In this document: positions 1 through 11,844 of the stretch, piece after piece | Position numbering within the stretch: position 1 is the first letter of the stretch | Layout of the letters: every line of letters begins with the position of its first letter | NCBI GenBank assembly: GCA_004352715.1 | Contig: SCFE01000022.1 | Coordinates: 812,465 to 855,965 of the forward strand | Length of the DNA stretch: 43,501 bases | Origin: Hofstenia miamia | Taxonomy: Eukaryota; Xenacoelomorpha; Acoela | Direction: 5' to 3' | Notes under the pieces: model-generated | Database searches by the model: none | Seen by the model: only the letters and a program-made list of their open reading frames with translations | What the model was told of the DNA's origin: nothing | Position numbers and translations under genes: made by a program

Positions 1-2
1 AT

Positions 3-692
3 ACAGTAAAAGATCTTGGTCTGATCATTTCACATAATTTGAAATGGAATGCTCACTTTGAAAATGTTATGCAACAAGGATTACGCATTTTATTCTTTGT
101 AAGAAGAAATGTGCCAATTGTCACTAATTTTAATACCAAATTGAAAATTTATAAAAGCTGCATTTTATCCATTTTAACATATGCTTCTCAATGCTGGTGG
201 CCTTCTAGAGTCCAATTTCAAGCAATGGAAAGATTTCAAAAGAGATGCCTTCATTGGGTATTTAATTCTAAGGACAGAATTGAATATAGTTGCATATTTA
301 AATTAAAAATTTTTCCAATTGCTATCCAATTCCAATTATATGACCTACTATATTTTAACAAGCTTTTAAATGGATTATGCAAAGTAAATCCCTATGATTA
401 TGTGTGCTTATCAAGATCAAGAGAATCAAGAAAAAATTCAAGAAACTTATTTAGTAAATGTAAAAAGATTAGTTCACATAATAATTTTTGGGATCGAGTA
501 ATCTACATGGCCAATTACATAATAATCAATACTTCTGTTGATATTTTCGATAAACCTTATGCATTTAAAAACCAACTTATCAGATTCATGGAATTTCATG
601 TTAAGGAGTATTTCACCACTGATAATGTTTGCTCCTGGTTTTTATCTTGTTTCTGCAATAATTGCAGAATAATAAGAACTTTTTATAAATAA
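3..692 (+). pseudogene. LINE reverse transcriptase, C-terminal part (5' partial)
   Basis: The open frame enters from the left edge and runs to TAA at 690-692, about 229 codons. It begins with a V-K-D-L-G-L-I-I motif followed by L-K-W-N-A-H-F, the block after the catalytic core in Jockey/CR1-type non-LTR retrotransposon RTs. A stretch around 156-230 (YKSCILSILTYASQCWW) and the following ERFQKRCLHWVF match the thumb/C-terminal region of those enzymes. The catalytic YADD block lies outside the window. In life the enzyme would prime reverse transcription of its own RNA on nicked target DNA. No stop or frameshift interrupts the visible part, so this copy is younger than the other LINE relics here. 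I chose the 5'-partial reading because the frame stays open to base 3 and no ATG is needed. The exact clade is unresolved. Confidence 0.75.
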
Positions 693-3164
693 TTTATTTT
701 TGTTAAATTTATAGATCGTTATATTAATAGCGAATAGAAGACATTTAGTAGTATATATATATATATATATCAGTTTATGATAATCCGTATCTACATTTTC
801 ATAAAAAATTATTTTTCGGTGATGATACACATAATAAACACAGGAAGCAATCAACTTGAAAATACCCTATAATAACTATTCTATTTACTCATGATAATAG
901 GTCCATGCTACAAAAGTGGTACTAATAGTATTATCTTATGGTGATAGTAAAAAAATCATGAACCAAAATAGAAGCTAGCTGAACTAAATAACCCAACCAT
1001 ATTTTCAATAACATTTTGTGAACCATGTTACACATGTTGCATGGAATGGCCCTGGAGTGATTTTCTGTATTAGATTAATTTGAATTTGAGGGTAAAAAGG
1101 GTCTAGTAACAGAGACTACTCAATGACGAGGAGATATATTTGACATATGCATTATTTGGGATGTTCACAAGCAATGTATTTGTAGGTGTTTGTTGATATA
1201 TCTAATGATGACTAATCCATAGCTCTTCATTGAATTCAATAAAATAAAACAGGTTGTTGCATTTCAAAAATGTATGGAAAATTCAAAATCTTTACACATG
1301 TCTCGACAGAAATTCTTAATGCATTATTAAATATTAATAATTCTTAGTGCATCATAGCCGCAAATATTTTCTTAACGCTTTTCTTGCAAAATTGTATGTT
1401 AGTTGATTTTTTTAATATGACCATTTTTCTAGATAAATATACGTCAAAAAGCATTTTGATAATTGAAAAAATAAATATAAACTAATTTTAATGAGAAAAT
1501 CGCTATGTTTATTGTGATAAACCTTGGCCAGTCTCTCATTTTTATGAATGTTTATGTTCACTGGAATGATCAAATCCCATAGATTTTTGTATATTAAGGG
1601 ATACATAATGCTAATGAAAACATTTGTGAACAAATATAGCAATAGTTAAATGCATTTTTAAAAAAAATAATTTTGAAATTGAAACTTTTCAGCTTAGTCT
1701 GAATAAAAATTAATTGTTTAACAACATATAAATCGCAACAACAAACTGTAAGAAGAAGTATTTCATTTATAGCATAGACGCAACGACATAATCCACTAAA
1801 ACAAATTTTCCCAAAATTTGACTGAGCTTTTTCAGTTTCTTGGCTTGTTCCTTGTAATGAGCAGTGACCAAAAAAGGTTAAATAAATTACAAGCGTTTCA
1901 AAATAAATTTTTCGATTGTCTAAGTGCTAACATGCTTCGCAAGCTTTAATAACCATGCAGTGGCTTCCAATAAAACTGAAAACTCAAAATAATCTATGTT
2001 TATATGCATGGAAATAGATCAATTGTTTTGGAAATAAGTACCTATCAAATTTACTATTTTTCGACCAATAAAATTCAATGCACTCACAATAGAGATCAAG
2101 GTACTTGCGAGATTTAAATAGAAACTCAAATATAATCTTTTCTGTGAATTCAATAATTTTGTAAATACATATTGGTTGTAGTTGTTGTTAAATTGCCTTG
2201 GAATTTTCAAATTTTTAATGGATTCTTCAAAAATATTTTAAATGCTTATAACTAACGAACTAATCAAAAGATATTCAAAATCTGAAAGTGATAAAGGTAA
2301 GAAATACGTTTTCAATCTTAAGCTGTCACTTCCCATTGACTCGTACCATTGCGCCGTTCTAAGATGTCTGGGTAAAATGAAAGAGCTAAGACTAGTTGTT
2401 TCTCAAATGGGTTTTTGACCTCCCTATTACCATGTGGACTGGAGAAATATTCTCAAACAGAATTTTCATTGAAATATAATGTTTCTTTTCAATAATTTCA
2501 GGGGCAGCAAAGTATTTAAATACAAATTTTCAACATTAAGTTTGAGTATGTTTATAAGATGTGGCCATATCTCTGGATTTCCAAATTTCTTGGAATTATG
2601 TTTGTACGCTATAAAAGACAGACATGTGAATTCTAGTTTGTCTGTTTGATAAAGATAAAATTTTTCCTTGCGTTTGGATAATTTTAAGACCTTCTTAATC
2701 CGTAGAAGAAAGTTTTTTTGTATTGAACTCGATTTGTCCACCTGCAATTCCACAACATGTTACTGTACAAAATATTGGAGTTATGAAAAGTTTCTTAAAG
2801 CTAAGATCTATTTTCATTTTAAAATGATTATTTTTTTAATGTATTTTCACTAAGGATGATAGGATAACTGAGTTGGGCACTAGGATGGAACGGACATGTT
2901 CCAAGAAAATCCTTGATCCTACAGAATACTGTAATCGAGACTAGTAAAATTCAGTCCGGATAGAGAAATTCAGAATCTGGCCTGATTAGGAAAGCTTCTG
3001 TGACATATATTTGTATATTATATAGGCCAGTAAGGATAGCTCAAAAAGTGGCCAAAGGTCAAACAAATTGGTATATTTTTCAAACGTGTTTTAAAATCTC
3101 CAAAATGATGTCATAGAACCAAGAAAAAAAATCAAATAAAATTGAAATATTGGAACATAGTCAA
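693..3164. other. AT-rich region, no gene recognised
   Basis: Only short open frames (under 100 codons) with biased lysine/asparagine/isoleucine content occur here, and none resembles a known family. A TA dinucleotide array lies at about 751-770, shortly after the LINE stop codon. I see no splice-supported exon. Confidence 0.5.
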
Positions 3165-3489
3165 TGACTTCATCATTCAAAATGGCCGCTTTTCTTTTAA
3201 GAATTCCATCTGTTATCAATTCAAAGAGGCACAATTCTGATAAATTTTGAGTCGATTCTAATTATTGATTGTTTCTAATTTGATAAATAAAGCTGCGAGG
3301 GATCAAAATATTGATCNNNNNNNNNNNNNNNNNNNNNTGACTTCATCATTCAAAATGGCCGCTTTTCTTTTAAGAATTCCATCTGTTATCAATTCAAAGA
3401 GGCACAATTCTGATAAATTTTGAGTCGATTCTAATTATTGATTGTTTCTAATTTGATAAATAAAGCTGCGAGGGATCAAAATATTGATC
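3165..3489. repeat. Perfect 152-bp direct duplication flanking a 21-N gap
   Basis: Bases 3165-3316 and 3338-3489 are identical by eye over 152 bp, and the only thing between them is the N run 3317-3337. This is the pattern expected when two overlapping contig ends were scaffolded without being merged. A real tandem duplication is the alternative. Confidence 0.9.
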
Positions 3490-4860
3490 TGGTCATCCAG
3501 GTGTCAGAAAAATCTCTTATACTTTGTCGTGGAGATTTCATAAATCCTAGTTCTGCAGAAAGTGCAGGTTCTAGAAAAATCGGTATGGTTGCAGAAAAAA
3601 GGAACATTTCTTTAAGAGTGATGGAAAATTTGTTGAATTACATGATTGATTGTAATCTCTGACACTAAGTTAGAACTACTTCGGAGATTTTCCTGGCGAG
3701 CCTCGATGTTTGCGAAAAAAGAGGGGGTGACGCATGTTCTTGCCATGTCAAAGCCAGGATTAACGCTGTAAATGATTGGATTTCAGCTGACGCTAAACAT
3801 CATACAATAGATTCCGTTCCAGCAAAGTTTGCAGACCAAGAAAATCAAACAGAGAAGAAACCAGTGGGGAACCAAAAATTAGGAGCGGCGGTCAGTATTC
3901 CTAAATGTTGTTGAATTCTTGAGGCCCAACTGTGATAAAACAAAGACTATCACCATTAATGATTTGATTGACAACATGTCCGAATGTCTTTTTGGAACTG
4001 AACATGATCCATATAGCGCTGTTTATATGAAATCTGAACTGAAAATACATTTTGGTAATGATATTGTGCTTGCTGATTTATAAGGGAAGAATAATGACAT
4101 AATGTTATGGCATACAGCAGATGAAGTTATGTAAACTTTTCATGAAAATATCGAGGAAACTGGTGATGCTGAAATGGAAATAATCTGTGAAGCCCCTAAA
4201 ATTATCAAATAACAAATGAATATCTCAGAAACAGTTTAATTGTGTCAACTGAAACTCTGAATTACACATTGCGTCGATAGGCCTGGATATTACATGCCCA
4301 CATTCATTTCTAGCACCTCTTCAATGTGCAATTGATATTCAAATGAATCGTCAGTTCACTTCTCGTTTATTGCATGATCAGTTACACCAGATGGGATTGG
4401 CTTTATTGTATTCTTAGGTTAATCGTTTCAAATGATGTGCAGCAGCAGTAAGTGTCAATATTGTCGAACTTATATCTTCAAATTACTGCTGATAATTGGA
4501 TCATAATATTAGAACATTTCACGGAATGGGAACAATGACTATTATAACACTGGAAGAACTTGTAGAATGCAGTCATTAAACGTGTCGAGAGAACTATTGG
4601 TGATGTTCGAGCTCTCCGAAACATTCCCATCAGGCCATTCATTAATGACATTGATCAAACTAAGAAACTTGTTTATAGCCAATTACATAAGATTCAAAAG
4701 GTGAGTGCTCTGATGAAACAAGTATCACTGACATTTTTTATGGAAATTTGTTCGTCCTTTAAATTCTAAAGTTCTTTTATTGTCTGAGTTTATGCACATG
4801 TTCCAAAAAGGTGATCATCCCAGAAAAAATAACGAGATCTTCTTCAATCCTGCATTAATT
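3438..4860 (+). pseudogene. Decayed copy of a multicopy invertebrate protein of unknown function
   Basis: Several blocks in shifting frames line up, in order, with a protein family that I recall as highly repeated in cnidarian, mollusc and tick genomes and that has no assigned function. Block 1 (about 3696-3850) has a C-E-K-R start, then A-R-I-N-A-V-N-D and A-D-A-K-H-H. Block 2 (about 3925-4210) has T-I-N-D-L, then Y-M-K-S-E-L-K-I-H-F-G. Block 3 (about 4270-4420) has A-S-I-G-L and L-A-P-L-Q. Block 4 (about 4500-4540) has D-H-N-I-R-T-F-H-G-M-G. Block 5 (about 4780-4850) has S-E-F-M-H-M-F-Q-K-G-D-H-P. At least eight in-frame stops and several frameshifts show it is dead. Match stops near 4855, where LINE coding begins. 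Family assignment rests on memory, not on a search. Confidence 0.55.
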
Positions 4861-5057
4861 CTACACTTGATAATCAAACACAGACCATCTGACGTAGACA
4901 TATCTCAAGATTCATTTGTAGAACAGCTTAGAGATAATAATCCAGAAATGAATGTGGCTTCTGAAACGTTTCAACTGTTATTTTCATTCAAGATGAATAT
5001 CAAGTTACAAATGGCAGTTGTCTTAGTTGGTCCTGAATTGCGAAAATCTTTGTTGAA

Positions 5058-5372
5058 ATGAGGTATATAAAAGTAGAACATTGTCTGTGTGAGGTTAAGG
5101 ACTTTCTACTCGCAATGCAATGTTTTAGATTCTATCAATTTGGACATCACCAAAAGTATTGTAAAAACCAGAAAGCATGTAGATTCTGTGGGGGAAACCA
5201 TAATTCTACAGAGTGTGAAATTTCATCAAACAAAGGCAAGCATGTTTGCATAAATTGCAAAGCAACAGGGCATAACTTTACCAACAAAGAGTGTGATTCA
5301 AGGAGAAAAGCAGTAAGTATATTGATACGAAACATTGAATGGGGAAGTGCACAATCTCCCAAACACTTATGA
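5058..5372 (+). pseudogene. LINE ORF1 (gag-like) zinc-knuckle segment
   Basis: The frame shows three cysteine/histidine clusters. The first (CFRFYQFGHHQKYC) has lost its second cysteine to tyrosine. The second is CRFCGGNHNSTEC. The third is CINCKATGHNFTNKEC. This triple CCHC layout is typical of nucleic-acid-binding ORF1 proteins of Jockey/I-superfamily LINEs, which coat the element RNA. The preceding frame 4780-5061 supplies the upstream gag segment (M-A-V-V-x-x-G-P-E-L-R-K) and stops at TGA just before. The ORF1 is therefore split and not functional. Confidence 0.7.
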
Positions 5373-5395
5373 CTTGATGGTAGCCAAAGTATGAC

Positions 5396-5990
5396 TGCAT
5401 TGACCATTTACTATGCAAATGCTCAATCTCTTAACAATAAGATGGGTGAATTTGAGGCTGCAATGATTACAGAAACGTGTGGTCATAAAATTAATGGCAC
5501 AAATCTTAGCCAATCCATAGATAATTAAATGTTCCAAGCATCAAGAGAAGAATCTGAAAACTTTGGGGTATCTACTTACACCAGAGTTGTGCTACTGTCT
5601 CATGAATTTATAAATCATGTGAATGAAATTGGTGAAATAATAATAGTAATAGTACATTGTAGAATATTCAAAACGCTACTGATGTGTGTGTACAGGCCAA
5701 TAAATTCATACAGCCCAGAAACATATAGAAAATTTGAGTAAATAATCATTGAGTCAATTTCAAATCTAGACAGCTGTGATAATATAAAGTGGAATCGATT
5801 TCAACAAGGCTCCTGTAACCAATCTCAAAAAATTACTAGACCTTGAGTCATATGTAAATTTTGCTACCCAAAAACAAAGCCACCTGGACAACATTCTTCT
5901 TAGTTTTTCAAGCTGCTATGACAAGCTTATCAAATTCCCAAGTCTTGGAAAATCCTATCATTCAGCTATCTTGTTAAAACCAGGAAACAG
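5396..5990 (+). pseudogene. LINE APE-type endonuclease domain relic
   Basis: The frame opens with I-Y-Y-A-N-A-Q-S-L-N-N-K-M, the N-terminal block of LINE endonucleases. L-M-C-V-Y-R-P follows at about 5680-5700. Further on come L-D-N-I-L-L-S and S-L-G-K-S-Y-H-S-A-I-L near 5885-5975, where a working enzyme would have an S-D-H triad. Here the aspartate is replaced and several stops intervene (5526-5528 and 5739-5741). The enzyme would nick target DNA to start insertion. This copy cannot. Confidence 0.65.
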
Positions 5991-6544
5991 ATGCAAGAAG
6001 TCAGTACTGCGGAGAATCACACCATATGATAAATGGATGAAATATCATAATTTGGTTGAACTTGCCCCACTATCTTATAACTGGTGATCACACTGCTCTC
6101 AAATTAATGTTGATGCCCTTTCAAATTCTATATATCAAGCTATTCAACAAATCTTTGAAATATATCCAAAGCGAGTTGTCTCTATAACATCCAAGGATCT
6201 GTTGCAGATTACCCCTGTAATCAAAGACTTGATAAATAAAGAACGCAATGCAGTGCAAAATGGACATCACATGTAGTACATCAGCTTACATGTAAAATAG
6301 AAAAAGAACGCACCAAGAGTATCATAAATCAACAAGTGAAAATATGCTGTTGCCAAGTGAAATAGATGTCCTTAATTTATTGCTTGATGTCAACCAAACT
6401 AAGTGTAGCAGACAATTCCCTGGATGGTTTTGAAAGAAGCATACCCTCGAACTGGCACTTCCCATGCATATAATATGGACTCGTAGTATTGGACATATTT
6501 GGAAAGAAGACATTATATCCTCTATTGCAAAGGTCAAGAATGTT

Positions 6545-7378
6545 GAAGAAATAAAGCAGCTTGGGCTTAAGCCTATTACAATCACTGAAACACCAGTCAA
6601 ATGTCTCTAGAAATACATAGATCGCATATATGGTAAGAAAATTAGTAATGCCTTTGGCATATCAAAAAGGTATGTCAGCAGACCATGCAATTGTGTTTTT
6701 ACTCACAACATGGAGGAGTATTTTTGACAGAAAGCCTTCCACATTCACCGTTTTGTGCATTGATTACGCCAGAGCATTCAATACAGTGGAGCATCCGATC
6801 CTTTTGGAAAAACTAAGATTAATTCCTGAAATGTAGTTTTAAGACCAAAACATAAATCTCGCGGACTCCCTGAAGGCACAGTATGCGGTCTAAAACTATT
6901 TCCGATTATGATAAATGATTTGACAGTCAAGCACAAGAACAATATCCTTACTAAATACTCAGATGATGTAATGGCAACATTGATATCCATGGCTCAGAGT
7001 AAAGCAGATGATATATTCGAGCACAATCAGACTAATGGGCTCACCATAAGCATAGAGAAGGCAGTGCAAATGATTGTGAATAATTCTAAAACCAAACCTG
7101 ACCCAACACCAATAAATGGCAATCCAATCAAATGCGTCAAACAGATAAATCTTCTTGGTATATTGATTGATGATAAATTGTCCCTTGTTGACGAAATTAA
7201 GAAACACTTAAGTCAGGGCAGAAGTGCATTGTGTTTTTTAAGATATTTAAAAAGATCCAGGGCTAAACCACAAGAATTACAACAAGTCTATAAAGCGTAT
7301 ATAGAATCAAGGCTAACATATGCACCATTAACTATGGTAGGTAGTAATTACAAGCTTCCAAAACAATTTCAATTGTAG
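6545..7378 (+). pseudogene. LINE reverse transcriptase domain relic (YSDD)
   Basis: Motif A is seen as V-L-C-I-D-Y-A-R-A-F-N-T-V near 6755-6790. The G-L-P-E-G-T-V-C-G block follows near 6858-6885. The catalytic box is K-Y-S-D-D (about 6952-6966), with serine where alanine is usual. The thumb region then runs as one clean frame (6908-7378) through L-L-G-I-L-I-D-D to a C-terminal stop. Frameshifts separate motif A from the catalytic box, so the RT is broken although its last third is well preserved. Confidence 0.75.
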
Positions 7379-7620
7379 AAACAAACTCCTTCTTCAATTA
7401 TTAATAAACTTATCCTGCAGAGCTTCAATACCATTCTTTACCTGCCATCACACCCTCTATTTAAGTCTCCCAGACATGATTTTTTCTGTTTGCCATTAGT
7501 AATAAAGGAGCTTGGTAAGAAAACTTTTCATTATGTTGGTGCATCGTTATACAATACTTTGTAAATATTTGGCACTATGTTCAGTCTTATGAACTTGTAA
7601 TAAATTTACTTTACTTTACT

Positions 7621-7995
7621 AGATCAGAAAATTGAATTTTTAAAAATGACGAGAAATCTATGTTATAAAAAATTAAGTCGAAGCAGGTTTATGGTGAAAT
7701 ACCCAGGCTTGTCCATTGGAAAGATTTTTCTGTCCAATCCAATCCAATCCAATACAAAAATTCTAGAATTGTCAAATTGGAATCCAATCTAATTTTGAGT
7801 TTGTTAATCTAAATTTTCTTTGCAACATACATTGGATGTCTTTAATTTTACATATTTATTTCATTATAATGCACAAATTTTCTTTATGTGATTATTAAGG
7901 CCTGGTAAAACCAGAAAAATACATAATTTCTAAGAAAACGCTGAAAAATGGAATTATTATTACAGAACAAATGCATTGGCTGCATTTGTAGAGGT
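7621..7995. other. Non-coding, with a short CCAAT tandem and possible hAT left end
   Basis: A run of four CCAAT-type units lies at about 7734-7755. The sequence around 7690-7720 (CTTGTCCATTGGAA) recurs inverted near 10205-10230, which may mark the two ends of a decayed DNA element holding the hAT-like coding relic at 8478-9132. No gene seen. Confidence 0.4.
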
Positions 7996-8191
7996 TTTGG
8001 ACAGTAGTTAAGAATATACCGGTTCCATATATCCAGTTTTCTAAAAATGATTATTTTTGAATTACTTTTTACACTTTTCTATTGATTTTGATATGAAAAA
8101 ATCAAAAGAAAAGTGTAAAAAGTTATTAAGAAATGATCATTTTTAGAAAACTGCATATATGGAACCAGTATATTCTTAACTACTTTGGACA
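7996..8191. mobile_element. 180-bp foldback MITE with 8-bp target duplication
   Basis: The element 8004-8183 is almost a perfect hairpin. Its arms begin GTAGTTAAGAATATAC on each strand and stay complementary for about 75 bases with a handful of mismatches, around a short central loop near 8085-8100. It is flanked on both sides by TTTGGACA (7996-8003 and 8184-8191), a perfect 8-bp direct repeat. An 8-bp target-site duplication points to the hAT superfamily. There is no coding capacity. Confidence 0.75.
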
Positions 8192-8477
8192 ACAATTAAG
8201 CTAAAATAAGAGATCCTTTATTCTATCAATACTATTCTCAATACCGGAAATCTCTCTGTTAATTTCCATATTTGATTATTTCTAAGTGAAGTTTCAGTTC
8301 TAAGGTATGTTCACCTTTTATAAATCCTTGCAGGAATATTCCCCCTTGGTTCAGGAGGAATGTTTGAACGGGAGTGTGACAGATTTTTTGAAATCCTGAG
8401 AGCAAAGGATAAAATTTTTTCATACAATACTTTTTTGTCTAGGGTTAACAAATTTTGAAACTCATCAACGTGCATAA

Positions 8478-9132
8478 ATGCATTTCTTAGAACTAGAGCA
8501 TATTAGAAGGAGCCTCATCACTAAAATTTCAACATATGCAGCACACCGCAGAAGAATCCATTTATTTGTAGCTCTTCTTATTCAAACTCCGAAGATGAAG
8601 ACTGTTTTATCGCAAACAATGTACCATCTTGATCCCAATCAAAATATAAGAGGCATATGCAAGATGCATCGGGATTTCGTTATGATGAAAACATTGATAT
8701 CCTATCATATTGGAAGAATTCCCCTTACAAAAGAATTAAATAAAGAGCAAGATCTTATCTAACCACACAAGCTTTAGAACCAGTTCCTGAACTAGCTCAG
8801 GTAGACTTACAATTCCCTCATTAACCCACACAACAGCACTTTGCCCATCTGAACGAACTCTTAGTTATTAGAAAACATAGTGTAGGTAAAAAATACAGTA
8901 GTTCATGTTTTATATTCATCGGTGTTCTATTGGGAGTTTTTAATGCTATGTTAGTAGGAGATCTATGGGAGTGGAATCAATTCATTATGCCGCCACAAGA
9001 ATATTCCCTGGTGTTAGCTTAGAGAGATCTTCCAACAAATACTGTGAGATTCTAACTCAAGGACGCATTAGCATGGCAGACGAAAATGTCCCTAAGAGCC
9101 TATTTATTATGATTGTGATCAATAATTTGTAA
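8478..9132 (+). pseudogene. Probable hAT transposase C-terminal relic
   Basis: Two fragments suggest a decayed hAT transposase. In one frame, near 8680-8740, N-I-D-I-L-S-Y-W-K is followed by a basic R-A-R-S-Y-L stretch, like the segment before the dimerisation domain. The frame 8965-9132 then reads S-L-E-R-S-S-N-K-Y, followed by E-I-L-T-Q-G-R and D-E-N-V-P-K-S-L-F-I. This resembles the hAT C-terminal dimerisation domain, where S-x-E-R is the hallmark. Frameshifts and stops separate the pieces. The N-terminal BED finger and the catalytic part are not seen. The match is by eye and moderate. Confidence 0.45.
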
Positions 9133-11049
9133 CTGAATTCATATCCCTCTGAGTAAATTACTGTTTTTGTTTTAGCTGGAAAATTAGAACTCTTCCAGAA
9201 AGAAAAATCTTAGCATAGTTTATTAAGTTTTTGCATACAAAATATCATAGAACTACTGATAATATATTATCACCAACTATCCAAAAAGTTATCTATTCGA
9301 AATTCTGCTAAATACGACACCACACACACACATGTATGTATATCATATCATGCCGGAATTGCTGTTCAGGCTCCACTAAAGCACATAAATAGCAATGCAA
9401 CCAATGAATTTAAGAATTTATTTCTTATGTGCTGTCCTATTAGAATACAAAAGCACAATAATACTTGTCCAGTAATTGTATTCTAGTGAAATAAAATTTT
9501 AGAAAACATACTTATTTTGTGCTAACATGACAATATTGCAATTAGTTAGCATGATATGGCGCATTGCATTCAGAGAATTATCTAGGCCCTGATAGTACTC
9601 GAAATTTCTAGTCGGGTTGAGTTTTGTTAATTGAAAACGAATAGTGTAGTGTATGTTTGGTTAATTAGAAACAATAATATCATTTGAGCATATTGTCTAT
9701 TGAATGAGCATTACTAATATCAAGATGTTAGAATATATTGATATTTTGGTGGTAGCCTCTTCCTCCTGATTGGATTCTTTTGAATTTTTTTTCTTTCGTA
9801 AAAGTTTGATTAACACTTCATTACCAGGGTTGCAATTTTAAGTTGGTAAACAAACTTCACACTTTATTCAAGTGATATTTGATAAAGTTTCATTCTTTAG
9901 TTTAATAACATCAACATTGATTGGTTAATGCTATATTTAATATGCTGTACAATAATGATTAATTACAAATGTAACTGCTAAAATGGTTCTTTCGAGTTTG
10001 GAAAAAAGTTTATTACTTATTGGTGACTTTACAATTATGATATTCATTGCCTATGTGGTTAGACAAATTCGAAATCCGACTAGAATAGAATTTTAAGAGA
10101 CTGGCCCGACTCAACTAGACTCGACTTGAAGCAAAAATATCCCCAGTTGCAGAGCCCTATCATATCCAATTCAAATGTCCAATTGGAATCCAATAAGATT
10201 CCAATTCCAATGGACAAACCGGGAAATACCACATCTGAAAACAAGGAAACTGCCTATTTATTTACTACTGAGCTTTTTGCTTATATGTTCACCCGCTATG
10301 GTATTTATTCGTTAATACCTATTGGTATATCAATTAATATATAATATTTTTTAAAAAATATAAACTTGATATGTGCTCAAAGGCCGAAAAATAGACTTGT
10401 TGGGGAGACTGACCTAATTGTACCACATTGTACAGGTCTAGTGATCACCTTATTTGCATTATCGTGTATAACCATTATTTATCAGGGTAAGGTCGACATT
10501 AATGTACCAGACAACAGACTGAACAGTAGGTAAAACCATGATCCGGATCCGAACCTTAGTCCCTAGAAGTGTACGTTTAATCTTTAATCGGACGGAATTG
10601 CTTCTTAACTTAACCGGATTTTAACCGTTTTTAATCGGATCCTTAAAAATTAGTTCTTGCTTGGTTACATACATCTATGCAACTATGTTCATGTTTAAGT
10701 TTAAAAAAATATATTCAATGCATCTTTATCAAAATCAAAATAGTCTATTTCTATGCGTTAACATTATATATATATATATATATATATATATTCAGGCTTG
10801 TTAGATATTAAATTTTTATGAAACAAGGATTATTGAAAATGAGCTTAGTCTTTTAATTTTAAATGAAGATGTGACATGTGGTTATACACAGAAAAGGATT
10901 AAATAAGAATCAACATATAAGTTAAAGACAAGGGTAGAATTACTTAACCGGATTTTAACATGAATAACTGGTTCCAGCAGATTCCCCGGTTTAACCGGTT
11001 TTAACCTCACCTGATCCAGAATTAGTTTAATCATGAGAATGCTCTGGTA
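9133..11049. other. Non-coding region with repeated TTAACCGG modules
   Basis: No gene is recognised. Modules containing CTTAACCGGATTTTAAC occur near 10610-10630 and again near 10942-10960, with inverted relatives (GGTTTAACCGGTTTTAACC) near 10990-11005. A TA array lies at about 10766-10790. A CAGGGTTGC motif at about 9826 and an inverted GCAGAGCCCT at about 10146-10160 look like hAT termini, but I could not find a convincing target duplication. Confidence 0.4.
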
Positions 11050-11065
11050 ACTACTGTCACACAGA

Positions 11066-11413
11066 ATGCTGATCGGTCTTGACTCTGATCAAGTTAATGA
11101 AGCTGAAGGTCGAAGTACAGTGGAGACGGTTGCACCTCTTGCGCTTTGGCCAACCACAGCTACTAATGGTAGTAACAAAGTCAGCGTCTGTTGCAACCTA
11201 CTAATCACTGTGACATGGTACTCTGTCATATCTGCCCCAAGAGACGCACTTATGAAGCTGGACACCAGCAGCAGTCTTGCTAGCCATGTTTTCACTTCAT
11301 CTTTCTCAATCAACAGCCAAGCTCCACGTCACAAAGTACACATGACACAAATTTTTTTTACCCAGTTGAGGCGCAAAGCCAGGACGAACCTGCGCAAAGG
11401 TTCATTCACGTAG
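11066..11413. other. GC-richer island with overlapping open frames, unrecognised
   Basis: This stretch is clearly richer in G+C than its surroundings and is open on both strands (115 codons plus, 74 codons minus at 11089-11313). The minus frame has a hydrophobic run (A-R-L-L-L-V-S-S-F-I-S-A-S-L) that could be a signal or membrane segment. Neither frame resembles a family I know, and there is no clear splice context. It may be a host exon or an old repeat. Confidence 0.25.
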
Positions 11414-11844
11414 AAGCTTGGTGTATGCTTTGTCAAAAAATTTTATTTTTAAATTTTGTATAAAACAAAAAATGTATGGTAATTATTTTCGACAAAATTC
11501 AAATTGGATAAATATTACAAATCAATGTAATTCTCTTTATTCTTCTAATCCTAAAGGTAGACAACTATGTCAGGAGTTTTAAAATAGTTCAGGGTAGCTG
11601 ATTGTTTCATTTTGTTAATAATTTTTATCTTCACATAAGTGCTTTGGCAGTCATCTATGATTAATTCAAGCGATTGCCATGAGCAAGGAATTGCTAAGCT
11701 TATCGTTAAGTGTAATGGTGATCATATTGAAGAAAATTTTTGGTTTGAAATTGGAAGGGAGAATCTGAAGTGAATTTAATTTATTTGGAAACATTCAAAA
11801 CTTAGGGCCACTGTTAGACTATGTGATTGGTCACGCGTGATCTA

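Larger units (their letters stand above)
4855..7620 (+). mobile_element. Jockey/I-like LINE relic, 5'-truncated, with TTTAC tail
   Basis: A plus-strand non-LTR retrotransposon copy. In order it carries a gag-like ORF1 tail with zinc knuckles, an APE-type endonuclease, a reverse transcriptase, and a 3' end of tandem TTTAC units at about 7605-7620. The copy is broken by many stops and frameshifts. Its left end abuts the unknown-family relic at about 4855, which suggests 5' truncation on insertion. Internal domains are listed separately. Confidence 0.8.

Noticed and set aside
9826-10160. hAT-like element with CAGGGTTGC and GCAGAGCCCT ends
   Set aside because: The ends match only loosely and the flanking 8-mers do not agree.
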